The notes beneath the pieces are model-generated. The model saw nothing but the letters and a program-made list of their open reading frames with translations. It did no database searches and was not told the origin of the DNA. The translations under genes were made by a program, and so were the position numbers. Below, in pieces: positions 1-5,138 of a stretch of DNA of 5,966 bases (position 1 is the stretch's first letter; each line of letters opens with the position of its first letter). The DNA comes from Gammaproteobacteria bacterium (lineage in GTDB: Bacteria > Pseudomonadota > Gammaproteobacteria > Pseudomonadales > Azotimanducaceae), in the NCBI GenBank assembly GCA_018667205.1, contig JABIVN010000218.1, forward strand, positions 1 to 5,966, read 5' to 3'.

Positions 1-1257
1 AAAGTTGGCGGCTGGTATATACACAAGGTTGCTGCCTTGGTTACCGAGGAAGTAGTCGTACAGCCACTCGGTGGGCTCGCGACCCTCTCGCTCGGCAATA
101 GACGCCACGGAATTTTCCCGTTTTGGCATGTACTCAATGGGGTCTTCGAGTGGGTACATGTGTCTGAATCGAGTCTCGAAAATTTCCACGAAGACGTGCG
201 GCTTTTCGCTTTCTTCGCGCAGGATCTGTGCTTTGACTTCGGGGTCTTTCAGCTTTTCGATTTTTTCTTCCCAGGGCAGATCATTTAGTGCGACGAAAGT
301 TGGCCTGCTGTAGAAAGTGCTCATGGAAGCCGGGTGGCCCATCAACATGCCGACGGGTCGCGATAGTACCTGGCCGCGAATATCCAGTCCTTCCGACTGA
401 GCGAGCTCAATGCGGTTCAGTTGGTCACTCCACAAGGTCGGAAGGTTTCCTAGGTCTAGCAGCGTAAAGGTTCCTTTAGCGCCTGTTTTCTCGCTGATTG
501 AACGCAAGATGCTGAATTCATCGTCGGCATCTTCCCAGTCAGAAATCATTTGAAAGACGTTGTTACTGGATAGTGACTCGCCCAGTTGTTTGAGTTCTTC
601 TGTTGCTGCCTTGTAAGTGGGTATGAATTCGCCGTTACTGCTTCTGTGTACCAGGGTCCGTGAAGTTGAGAAACCCATAGCCCCTGCATGCATGCCCTCT
701 TCGATCAAGACCTTCATCTTTGCAATGTCGTCTTGGCTGGCAGGTTCCCTGTTTACCGCACGTTCACCCATCACGAAAACCCGCAGCGGTCCATGCGGGA
801 AAAGGACGGCAACATCAATATCGCGGGCTCTTTCTTCCAGTGCGTCCAGATAGTCCGGGAAGGATTCCCAGTTCCAAGACAGCCCCTCGTTCATTGCGGT
901 GCCGGGTATTTCCTCGACACCTTCCATCAACTGAACCAGAACTTCGTGGTCTTCTTTCTTACACGGGGCGAATCCGACACCGCAGTTCCCCATGACGACG
1001 GTTGTCGTGCCAAGGTTTGAAGACGGAGCCATGTGGTTATCCCAGGTGGCTTGACCATCGTAATGCGTATGAACGTCGACGAAGCCGGGTGTGACGATTT
1101 TACCGGTAGCGTCTACTATTCGCTCTGCTGTGCCGTCAATGTGTTCGGCAATCTTTGTAATAACACCGTCTTTTACCGCAATATCCAGTTTTTGTGATGG
1201 TTCACCGGTACCGTCAAAGACGTCGCCGTGCTTAATAATCAGGTCGTAATCTGTCAT
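1..1257 (-). CDS. D-aminoacylase-like amidohydrolase (N-acyl-D-amino-acid deacylase family), C-terminus missing
   Basis: Metal-dependent amidohydrolase of the D-aminoacylase/amidohydrolase-3 type; family members hydrolyse N-acyl amino acids or related amides in the cytoplasm. The ATG is at 1257 and the frame stays open for 419 codons to the window edge, so the C-terminal part is absent; I expect roughly 550-600 residues in full. The N-terminal strand-rich segment (residues 1-57) leads into PGFVDVHTHYDGQ, with the HxH metal pair at H63/H65. GNCGVGFAP follows, with C92 matching the metal-bridging cysteine of D-aminoacylase, then the family motif GFSTSRT at 195-201. No histidine occurs between residues 205 and 307, where classical D-aminoacylases place two further metal-ligand histidines, so this belongs to a divergent subfamily and the substrate is uncertain. 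A possible Shine-Dalgarno AAGAGGA lies 14 nt upstream, somewhat far. It follows the kinase gene on the same strand after a 241-bp gap. Family assignment is firm; substrate is not. Confidence 0.88.
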   Translation of the reverse strand, partial: MTDYDLIIKHGDVFDGTGEPSQKLDIAVKDGVITKIAEHIDGTAERIVDATGKIVTPGFVDVHTHYDGQATWDNHMAPSSNLGTTTVVMGNCGVGFAPCKKEDHEVLVQLMEGVEEIPGTAMNEGLSWNWESFPDYLDALEERARDIDVAVLFPHGPLRVFVMGERAVNREPASQDDIAKMKVLIEEGMHAGAMGFSTSRTLVHRSSNGEFIPTYKAATEELKQLGESLSSNNVFQMISDWEDADDEFSILRSISEKTGAKGTFTLLDLGNLPTLWSDQLNRIELAQSEGLDIRGQVLSRPVGMLMGHPASMSTFYSRPTFVALNDLPWEEKIEKLKDPEVKAQILREESEKPHVFVEIFETRFRHMYPLEDPIEYMPKRENSVASIAEREGREPTEWLYDYFLGNQGSNLVYIPAANF

Positions 1258-1332
1258 GGAAAATCTCGCAATCCTCTTATAGACCCCTACTTTGGCGTTT
1301 TATTAGCCTGGGATCAATCAACGACCCTATTT

Positions 1333-1351
1333 AGGCCTTTTATACTGGCCT
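1333..1351 (-). promoter_or_regulatory. Inverted repeat AGGCC-N9-GGCCT around a candidate -10 box
   Basis: Two 5-bp arms (1333-1337 and 1347-1351) are perfect complements around a 9-nt centre. On the minus strand that centre contains TATAAA, five of six matches to the sigma70 -10 consensus, reading toward the amidohydrolase gene. No good -35 hexamer lies 16-18 bp upstream, so the promoter would need an activator or is spurious. The arrangement could be an operator, but arms this short can occur by chance. Confidence 0.25.
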
Positions 1352-1476
1352 GTCCTCGTTGCATTAGTGTTTCCTTGTCGTCATCGAGGCCGAAGTGGAA
1401 AGAGTTCGTGCTCGCGACACCCGAGACGCTTGTGTTGCGGCATCTTCGGCCCCGGCAAACAAAATGGCGAGCGACC

Positions 1477-1492
1477 GCACCCGTCCGGATGC
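1477..1492 (-). terminator. Hairpin just after the kinase stop codon, possible weak terminator
   Basis: In the minus-strand transcript, GCAUCC-GGAC-GGGUGC can form a 6-bp stem with one G-U pair and a 4-nt loop, beginning 6 nt after the kinase stop codon. A T-rich stretch (ATTTTGTTT) follows, but about 11 nt after the stem, too far for a standard intrinsic terminator. It may instead be a 3'-end-stabilising hairpin or a chance structure. Confidence 0.22.
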
Positions 1493-1498
1493 CCGAGC

Positions 1499-2557
1499 TT
1501 ATAATAGCGCCAGGCAGTCTAAGTCATTGATGGCTAGGCCGTTTCTTTCGACCATTTTGGACATCCAGGCGAAACCACGATCATTGGCGGGGTCCATGGT
1601 CCCCGCGATCACGACCGCGACAGTCCACGAATAAAGGACGCCGACACGGTAGTCATTCCAGGCTTTTTCGACGCTGTAGTCTTTGATACCAGCGTTAATA
1701 AGCCCTTTCGCATAGCGCGCTATAAGGTCGCGTTCATGTTCACGACGGACCTCTGTTTTTGCGCTATGACTTAAAAGGTACGCGACATCCTGTATGCCAT
1801 TGCCTTTAAGTGGCCCCTGGAAATCGACCACTAGCAATGAATCGTGGTCAGGTTCTTGGCCGAACAGCATGTTGTCCATGCGGAAGTCGCCGTGGATCAG
1901 GGTCTTTGGGTGCTGGTCCAGCCGTGCCTGCAGGTTTGGAATAGCCGCCAGGTAGTGTTCTCGCTGCGCTTCGATGTTGTCTGGCACAAATTCGCCAAAG
2001 ATTTCCTGAAGTTGTGGCCATCCTGCCTCACAACCCATCGCCATGTTTTTCGCATTGTCACTGTCAGACATGTTCGGCAGCCAGTCAACAGCACTGAGTT
2101 GGTTCCAGAATGAAGCGTGCAGGTTTGCCAAAAAATCAATACAAAGTTCACACTCTTCTAGCGTCGCGCCCGCTACCTGACTTCCCATTCGATAACTGGA
2201 CACATCTTCCATCAGCAGGAAGAAGTTGTGCGCCTCATCGATCTCCGAGGCATAAACGCGTGGGCTACGGGCGGTGGTTCGCGGAGCAAGATCTTTGTAG
2301 TAACTAACTTCTTTCAGGTAAAGGTTAAACTGCTGAGAAACGGCTCGGTTGGTTTCATTTTCCGCGGCCAGTTTCAGTACCAGGCTAGCGGGGAGTCCTG
2401 CGGGGTCTTCCCAGTCCAGCTCGATGACAGACATTGAACTCATCATGCCAACGCCTTCGGGCATGGGAACCAGGTTGATCTTTTTAAGCTTGCCTCTACC
2501 AACACATTGCTCTATCCATTGCGGAGAAACTTCGGCCATGCTGCCGGGAATTGTCAT
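1499..2557 (-). CDS. Aminoglycoside phosphotransferase / ecdysteroid-kinase-like (CHK-like) small-molecule kinase
   Basis: A complete 352-residue ATP-dependent kinase-like phosphotransferase of the APH/choline-kinase/EcKinase-like group, predicted to phosphorylate a small hydroxylated molecule in the cytoplasm. Visible landmarks in order: a glycine-containing nucleotide loop EGVGMMSSMSV (34-44), a beta-3 lysine in LVLKLAA (K62), an alpha-C glutamate in KEVSYYKDLAP (E83), the hinge-like LLMEDVS (114-120), LANLHASFW (143-151), the catalytic loop HGDFRMDN (222-229; D224 as base, N229 as metal ligand) and the metal-binding DFQ (245-247). All key residues are present, so it should be active. The ATG at 2557 has AGAGAG 10 nt upstream; the next Met (residue 7) has no ribosome-binding site, so the longer start is preferred. 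Despite the family name, nothing here indicates antibiotic resistance. Such kinases are common in catabolic clusters of environmental bacteria, but the substrate cannot be predicted. Confidence 0.88.
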   Translation of the reverse strand: MTIPGSMAEVSPQWIEQCVGRGKLKKINLVPMPEGVGMMSSMSVIELDWEDPAGLPASLVLKLAAENETNRAVSQQFNLYLKEVSYYKDLAPRTTARSPRVYASEIDEAHNFFLLMEDVSSYRMGSQVAGATLEECELCIDFLANLHASFWNQLSAVDWLPNMSDSDNAKNMAMGCEAGWPQLQEIFGEFVPDNIEAQREHYLAAIPNLQARLDQHPKTLIHGDFRMDNMLFGQEPDHDSLLVVDFQGPLKGNGIQDVAYLLSHSAKTEVRREHERDLIARYAKGLINAGIKDYSVEKAWNDYRVGVLYSWTVAVVIAGTMDPANDRGFAWMSKMVERNGLAINDLDCLALL

Positions 2558-2584
2558 ACGGTTAAAACTCTCTAAGCGACTTAT

Positions 2585-2599
2585 CCTGATCCTATCAGG
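2585..2599. repeat. Inverted repeat CCTGAT-CCT-ATCAGG
   Basis: Two perfect 6-bp arms flank a 3-bp centre, 28 to 42 bp upstream of the kinase start codon. On the minus strand the centre and inner arms contain TAGGAT, the candidate -10 box of the kinase gene, so a protein bound here would block transcription. As RNA, a 3-nt-loop hairpin is also possible. Confidence 0.5.
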
Positions 2600-2617
2600 G
2601 CGGGTTTAATCGGTTAA
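2589..2617 (-). promoter_or_regulatory. Candidate sigma70-like promoter for the kinase gene
   Basis: Reading leftward, TTAACC (minus strand 2617-2612, four of six consensus matches) is separated by 17 bp from TAGGAT (2594-2589, four of six). Transcription would begin near 2582, giving a leader of about 25 nt before the ATG at 2557, with AGAGAG as ribosome-binding site inside it. Spacing is ideal, but the hexamers are only moderate. Confidence 0.35.
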
Positions 2618-2644
2618 GACATAGTGGAAGTTTATTTTTGAGAA

Positions 2645-2657
2645 GTTGACGCGTGTC
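2645..2657 (+). repeat. 13-bp element, copy 1 (GTTGACGCGTGTC)
   Basis: This sequence matches the one at 3764-3776 (read on the minus strand as GTCAACGCGTGTC) at 11 of 13 positions, and both copies lie in intergenic DNA. It is about 30 bp upstream of the candidate kinase -35 box, a suitable place for an activator or repressor site. The core ACGCGT is palindromic in the second copy and GACGCGTGTC is nearly so here. Its role as an operator is inference. Confidence 0.35.
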
Positions 2658-2759
2658 TTTACTAGATCAGGTGGATTAGGGCCCTCTGACGTCCACCAGC
2701 CATTGACTCCTGCAGAGGTGTTTCGATCACCCAGATGCAAATAAGCTGATTCGCGTCAG

Positions 2760-3752
2760 TTAGGCGCTCCAGGCTTTGGTAATAGTCTCACGGTTAATAA
2801 AGCTCGCTGCTATCGCATTCTCGATGCATTGATCAATATCTGTGGGGGTGAGGCCAAGCGAGTTTTTAGCCAGGGCATATTCGCTGTTCCAATCGATCGC
2901 AAACAAAGACGGATCATCTGTATTGATGGTCGTTTTTACGCCAGCGTCTATGAGCTTTTTAAAAGGGTGGTCGTCGATTGTTGCGATTGAACCTGTGAGC
3001 AGGTTGCTGGTTGGACAAAGCTCAAGGGTGATATCTTTGTCGATCACCAGTTGCATGAGGTCAGGGTCGTTAATGATGTGCAGGCCGTGACCGATTCTGT
3101 CTGCGGCCATTTTTTCGATAGCATCGCGGACATTAATGCGGCTTTCTTCGACACCGATTTCACCGGCATGAATCGTTATACCCAGACCCCGTTCCTTCGC
3201 TTTACGGAATAGCTGTGCGAATTCTTGCCCTGGATAGTCCAGTTCCTGGTCGGCTAAGTCCATACCAACAAAAGTGCCCGCATTCGCAGTAATAAAGTCT
3301 GCGACTTTGCGGGCGTCTGGCAGCGGTAGGGTACGCCGGATAATGCCAATCAAACCTACCGCAATGCCAGGGTTGGCTTTACTGATGCCGTCCAGGATAG
3401 CACCATGGATAACCTCGAAGCTGATATCCCCGCCATTCTGGATAAAGTCGGGCGAATAACGAAGCTCAATCAAGCGGACATTCTGGGCCGCGGCGTCATC
3501 TACGGCTTCTTTCGCCAAGCGTGTGATCGCTTCCCGATCACACCATAGAGCACGCACCCGATCGAACCCTGCGATCATTTCTTCCAGGTTTTCTTTTTGA
3601 TCCGCAACCAGGTAATCCCGTTTAAAAGTCTCTATATCTAGCGGTACGGGTAGTCCGACCCGGTCGCCGATCTCGATCAAAGTCTGGTGTCGAAAGCAGG
3701 CTTCAAGGTGACAGTGGATGTCTGTTTTTGGCATGGCGATGGCGTCTTTCAT
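2760..3752 (-). CDS. Adenosine-deaminase-superfamily protein (6-aminopurine deaminase-like)
   Basis: A 330-residue zinc-dependent deaminase of the adenosine/adenine deaminase family; members hydrolytically remove the 6-amino group of adenosine, adenine or related purines in the cytoplasm. The catalytic set is complete: DIHCHLE with zinc ligands H13/H15, HAGE with H195 as zinc ligand and E198 as proton donor, RIGHGLH with H222, LELCPTSN (243-250), and NTDDP with D279 as zinc ligand and D280. Length is normal. Two substrate-binding motifs differ from typical adenosine deaminases: HLEACFR replaces HLDG/HLEG-type sequences, and DLADQE (165-170) replaces DLAGDE, so the glycine that contacts the purine is an aspartate. 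The true substrate may therefore not be adenosine. The start is uncertain: a -10 box ends only 6 nt before the ATG at 3752, so Met7 (ATG at 3734) may be the real start; neither has a strong ribosome-binding site. It is the first of three leftward genes. Confidence 0.85.
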   Translation of the reverse strand: MKDAIAMPKTDIHCHLEACFRHQTLIEIGDRVGLPVPLDIETFKRDYLVADQKENLEEMIAGFDRVRALWCDREAITRLAKEAVDDAAAQNVRLIELRYSPDFIQNGGDISFEVIHGAILDGISKANPGIAVGLIGIIRRTLPLPDARKVADFITANAGTFVGMDLADQELDYPGQEFAQLFRKAKERGLGITIHAGEIGVEESRINVRDAIEKMAADRIGHGLHIINDPDLMQLVIDKDITLELCPTSNLLTGSIATIDDHPFKKLIDAGVKTTINTDDPSLFAIDWNSEYALAKNSLGLTPTDIDQCIENAIAASFINRETITKAWSA

Positions 3753-3758
3753 GTCTTT

Positions 3759-3764
3759 ATTATG
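3759..3764 (-). promoter_or_regulatory. Candidate leftward -10 box (CATAAT) for the deaminase gene
   Basis: On the minus strand CATAAT matches the -10 consensus at five of six positions. No convincing -35 hexamer is found 16-18 bp upstream. Transcription from it would start at about 3751-3753, essentially on the first ATG of the deaminase frame, implying either a leaderless transcript or use of Met7. Confidence 0.35.
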
Positions 3765-3776
3765 ACACGCGTTGAC
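3764..3776 (-). repeat. 13-bp element, copy 2 (GTCAACGCGTGTC)
   Basis: This is the second copy of the element at 2645-2657, in the opposite orientation, with two differences in 13 bases. It overlaps the -35 box of the rightward promoter and abuts the leftward -10 box, a position typical of an operator that controls divergent genes. No regulator gene is visible in the window, so the binding protein is unknown. Confidence 0.38.
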
Positions 3777-3800
3777 TCTAACGTTGGTCTGGAAAATACT
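3772..3800 (+). promoter_or_regulatory. Sigma70-like promoter for the SDR-SRPBCC-LLM operon
   Basis: TTGACT (3772-3777, five of six matches) is followed after exactly 17 bp by AATACT (3795-3800, four of six). Transcription would begin near 3807, leaving a leader of about 20 nt that contains the AGGA ribosome-binding site. This is the best promoter candidate in the window. Confidence 0.55.
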
Positions 3801-3813
3801 GGCGTAAATCTTT

Positions 3814-3817
3814 AGGA
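3814..3817 (+). promoter_or_regulatory. Ribosome-binding site of the SDR gene (AGGA)
   Basis: AGGA lies 9 nt before the ATG at 3827. It fixes the SDR start, which also gives the usual short N-terminal stretch before the nucleotide-binding glycine motif. Confidence 0.65.
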
Positions 3818-3826
3818 CATTTTGTC

Positions 3827-4621
3827 ATGGTAAGTACAGCAGATTGGATTGATTTAACGGGGAAAGTGGCCCATGTGACAGGAGGGGGTAAGGGTATTGG
3901 TAAAGCCATTGCTACTGCGCTCGCAATGGCCGGTGCGAAAGTGATGGTAAGTGATATCAAGCTGGAGACCGCTCAGGAAACGGCAGATGAAATTGGGGGC
4001 AGTGCGATGGCCCTGGATGTTGCCGATCGCTCTGCCGTTGATGCAGCAATGCACAATACCGTTTCAAGGTTAGGTGCGCTGGATATCCTGGTTAACAATG
4101 CTGGTTTATACCTCGGTTATGGTGGGCCTGTTGAGGACATTACCGACGAGATGTGGAAGGCGTTATGGTCGGTTAATGTCGATGGCGTCTTCTACTGTTG
4201 CCGGGCGGCTGCAAAGATCATGAAAGAACAGGGAAAGGGTGGCCGAATTATCAACCTAGCCTCGACCCAGGCGGTAACGCCAGGTGTGGGTGTGACTTAT
4301 GACGGCTCCAAAGCCGCCGTTACCATGATGACCAAAGCGCTGGCACTGGAACTCGCGCCGCATGGGATTAATGTGAATGCGCTTGCGCCTGGACCGACCT
4401 GGGTTCACGGGGGCGAACCACCCCTTATCGATGGTCAGGCACCGGTTCGTACCGGCCTGCCTCTGGCAGACACCGTGGCTGACAGAATCTCGAGACTGCC
4501 GGCAGGACACTGGGGTGACCCGATGGAGCAAGGTAAAGCTGCGGTCTTTCTGGCATCAGAAATGAGCTCGTTTGTGACGGGTATCTACCTGCCATGTGAT
4601 GGTGGCTGGTTAACCCTGTGA
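3827..4621 (+). CDS. Short-chain dehydrogenase/reductase (classical SDR), probably NAD-dependent
   Basis: A complete 264-residue classical SDR, which oxidises an alcohol or reduces a carbonyl on a small molecule in the cytoplasm. The Rossmann fold begins with TGGGKGIG (18-25). D43 at the end of the second beta strand (VSDI) favours NAD(H) over NADP(H), a family rule. D64 (LDV) would contact adenine, NNAG is at 90-93, and the catalytic tetrad is N117, S146, Y158 and K162 (YDGSK). The PGP segment after beta 6 (188-190) and the C-terminal YLPCDGGW are standard, and length is typical. The segment at about 192-225 (GGEPPLIDGQ and following) is the variable substrate loop, so the substrate cannot be inferred. 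It is the first gene of a rightward operon; the SRPBCC gene begins 10 bp after its stop. Homologues are often loosely named 3-oxoacyl-ACP reductase, but a catabolic dehydrogenase role fits the neighbours better (inference). Confidence 0.9.
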   Translation: MVSTADWIDLTGKVAHVTGGGKGIGKAIATALAMAGAKVMVSDIKLETAQETADEIGGSAMALDVADRSAVDAAMHNTVSRLGALDILVNNAGLYLGYGGPVEDITDEMWKALWSVNVDGVFYCCRAAAKIMKEQGKGGRIINLASTQAVTPGVGVTYDGSKAAVTMMTKALALELAPHGINVNALAPGPTWVHGGEPPLIDGQAPVRTGLPLADTVADRISRLPAGHWGDPMEQGKAAVFLASEMSSFVTGIYLPCDGGWLTL

Positions 4622-4624
4622 GGA
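4620..4624 (+). promoter_or_regulatory. Ribosome-binding site GAGGA overlapping the SDR stop codon
   Basis: GAGGA overlaps the last two bases of the SDR TGA stop and lies 7 nt before a GTG codon. It decides the SRPBCC start at this GTG and suggests that ribosomes finishing the SDR reinitiate directly, coupling translation of the two genes. Confidence 0.7.
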
Positions 4625-4631
4625 TATTCTT

Positions 4632-5069
4632 GTGAAGGAAGTCAATTTAACGGTGTCTGTTGATGCGCCCGCTAAAAAAGTCTGGGAAGTGCTGGCTGAT
4701 TTTAGTGGGTTCTTGAACTGGGCTGGTGGTGGGGCGGGAGAAATTTCTATTGAGGGTGAGGGTATCGGCATGGTGCGTCACCTTAAGATGTCAGGGGATG
4801 AGATTGCTGAAAGGCTCACTCTTCTGGACCCCGTCAAGAGGATGCTTGGCTATGATCTGGTCTATGGTGAGCCCCTAGGCATGAAGCGATACAAAGCGAT
4901 AGTGCAGGTTGTCGATGGCGGTATGGTCGATGGCGGAGTAGTTTGTGAAATTATCTGGAAGGGGGAGTTTGACACTGGAGATCCCCATTCAGAGGATCAG
5001 GCGGCAAGCGCCTTAAGCGCTGCGTATGAAGGTATGACCGGGGCGCTGGTCTCTTATCTGGATCGGTAG
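4632..5069 (+). CDS. SRPBCC/START-like ligand-binding protein (polyketide cyclase/dehydrase-type)
   Basis: A 145-residue single-domain protein of the SRPBCC (START/Bet v1-like) superfamily, whose helix-grip fold encloses a hydrophobic ligand cavity. The N-terminus has the family pattern of a beta strand followed by APAKKVWEVLADFSGF-type helix (13-28) and a tryptophan (W30). It continues with GEGIGMVRHLKM (42-53), ERLTLLDP (60-67), the basic MKRYKA segment (84-89) and a C-terminal helix (about 121-143). It starts at GTG 4632 with a strong ribosome-binding site. No catalytic residues can be assigned: members act as cyclases, hydrolases or simple binding proteins for lipids, polyketides or aromatics. 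A 15-bp in-frame duplication gives VDGGM-VDGGV at 95-104, probably in a beta-hairpin turn. Its place between an SDR and a flavin monooxygenase-like gene suggests that it binds or processes an intermediate of the same pathway (inference). Confidence 0.82.
   Translation: MKEVNLTVSVDAPAKKVWEVLADFSGFLNWAGGGAGEISIEGEGIGMVRHLKMSGDEIAERLTLLDPVKRMLGYDLVYGEPLGMKRYKAIVQVVDGGMVDGGVVCEIIWKGEFDTGDPHSEDQAASALSAAYEGMTGALVSYLDR
4911..4940 (+). repeat. 15-bp tandem duplication within the SRPBCC gene
   Basis: Two adjacent 15-bp units each begin with GTCGATGGCGG (4911-4921 and 4926-4936) and then diverge at the last four positions. The reading frame is kept, giving VDGGM followed by VDGGV. This looks like a small slippage duplication within coding DNA. 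Confidence 0.7.
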
Positions 5070-5128
5070 ATGCTGCGCTGCTAGCTTAAGATGTCGACCT
5101 GTAGATTGGTAACCCCTGGGTTGTAAAT

Positions 5129-5133
5129 AAGGA
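5129..5133 (+). promoter_or_regulatory. Ribosome-binding site of the LLM-family gene (AAGGA)
   Basis: AAGGA lies 5 nt before the ATG at 5139 and selects that codon as the start. The 69-bp gap before the gene shows no clear terminator, so the gene probably continues the SDR-SRPBCC operon. Confidence 0.65.
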
Positions 5134-5138
5134 ATCAG

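Larger units (their letters stand above)
1258..1498. other. Intergenic region without a convincing gene
   Basis: This 241-bp gap separates the stop codon of the kinase gene from the start of the amidohydrolase gene, both on the minus strand. It contains a hairpin just after the kinase stop (1477-1492), a small inverted repeat surrounding TATAAA (1333-1351), and a second AT-rich hexamer TATAAG close to the amidohydrolase start (minus strand, 1281-1276). The half nearest the kinase gene is visibly richer in G and C than the other half. Short open frames exist on both strands, but none has a good ribosome-binding site or a recognisable protein sequence, so none is called. Confidence 0.6.
2558..2759. 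other. Intergenic region between deaminase and kinase genes
   Basis: This 202-bp gap lies between two leftward genes. It holds a 13-bp element shared with the central divergent promoter region (2645-2657), a candidate minus-strand promoter (2589-2617) and a 15-bp perfect inverted repeat on top of its -10 box (2585-2599). No open frame with a ribosome-binding site was seen. Short complementary pairs near the deaminase stop codon are too weak to call a terminator. Confidence 0.6.
3753..3826. promoter_or_regulatory. Divergent promoter region between deaminase and SDR genes
   Basis: This 74-bp region separates the two gene groups and must hold the start signals for both directions. It contains a rightward -35/-10 pair, a leftward -10 box and one copy of a repeated 13-bp element between them. 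The compactness means a regulator bound at the centre would affect both directions. Confidence 0.7.

Noticed and set aside
688..1020. Open frame of 110 codons on the plus strand
   Set aside because: It lies entirely antisense to the amidohydrolase gene, whose family motifs are unmistakable, has no ribosome-binding site, and its translation resembles no known family.
1363..1498. Short minus-strand frame continuing after the kinase stop codon (ending at the TAA near 1363)
   Set aside because: It could suggest a readthrough extension or small protein, but it is rich in Ala, Arg and Ser, shows no motif, and has no ribosome-binding site before its possible GTG start.
1228..1530. Open frame of 100 codons on the plus strand spanning the amidohydrolase-kinase gap
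   Set aside because: It overlaps both real genes at its ends on the opposite strand, lacks a ribosome-binding site and has a low-likelihood amino acid sequence.
1499..2557. Antibiotic resistance gene, from the aminoglycoside phosphotransferase similarity
   Set aside because: The length and motif wording (HGDFRMDN, DFQ) fit the broad environmental kinase group related to choline and ecdysteroid kinases, and there is no resistance context or mobile element nearby.
2646..2674. Rightward promoter starting with TTGACG in the deaminase-kinase gap
   Set aside because: No acceptable -10 box occurs at 16-18 bp spacing, and there is no rightward gene downstream.
2716..2732. GGTG/CACC inverted repeat in the deaminase-kinase gap
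   Set aside because: Four-base arms with a 7-nt loop are expected by chance and no T tract follows.
2740..2760. Possible terminator hairpin at the end of the deaminase gene (CTGA-N6-TCAG)
   Set aside because: Only four contiguous pairs form and the following T-rich tract is interrupted, so it is too weak to call.
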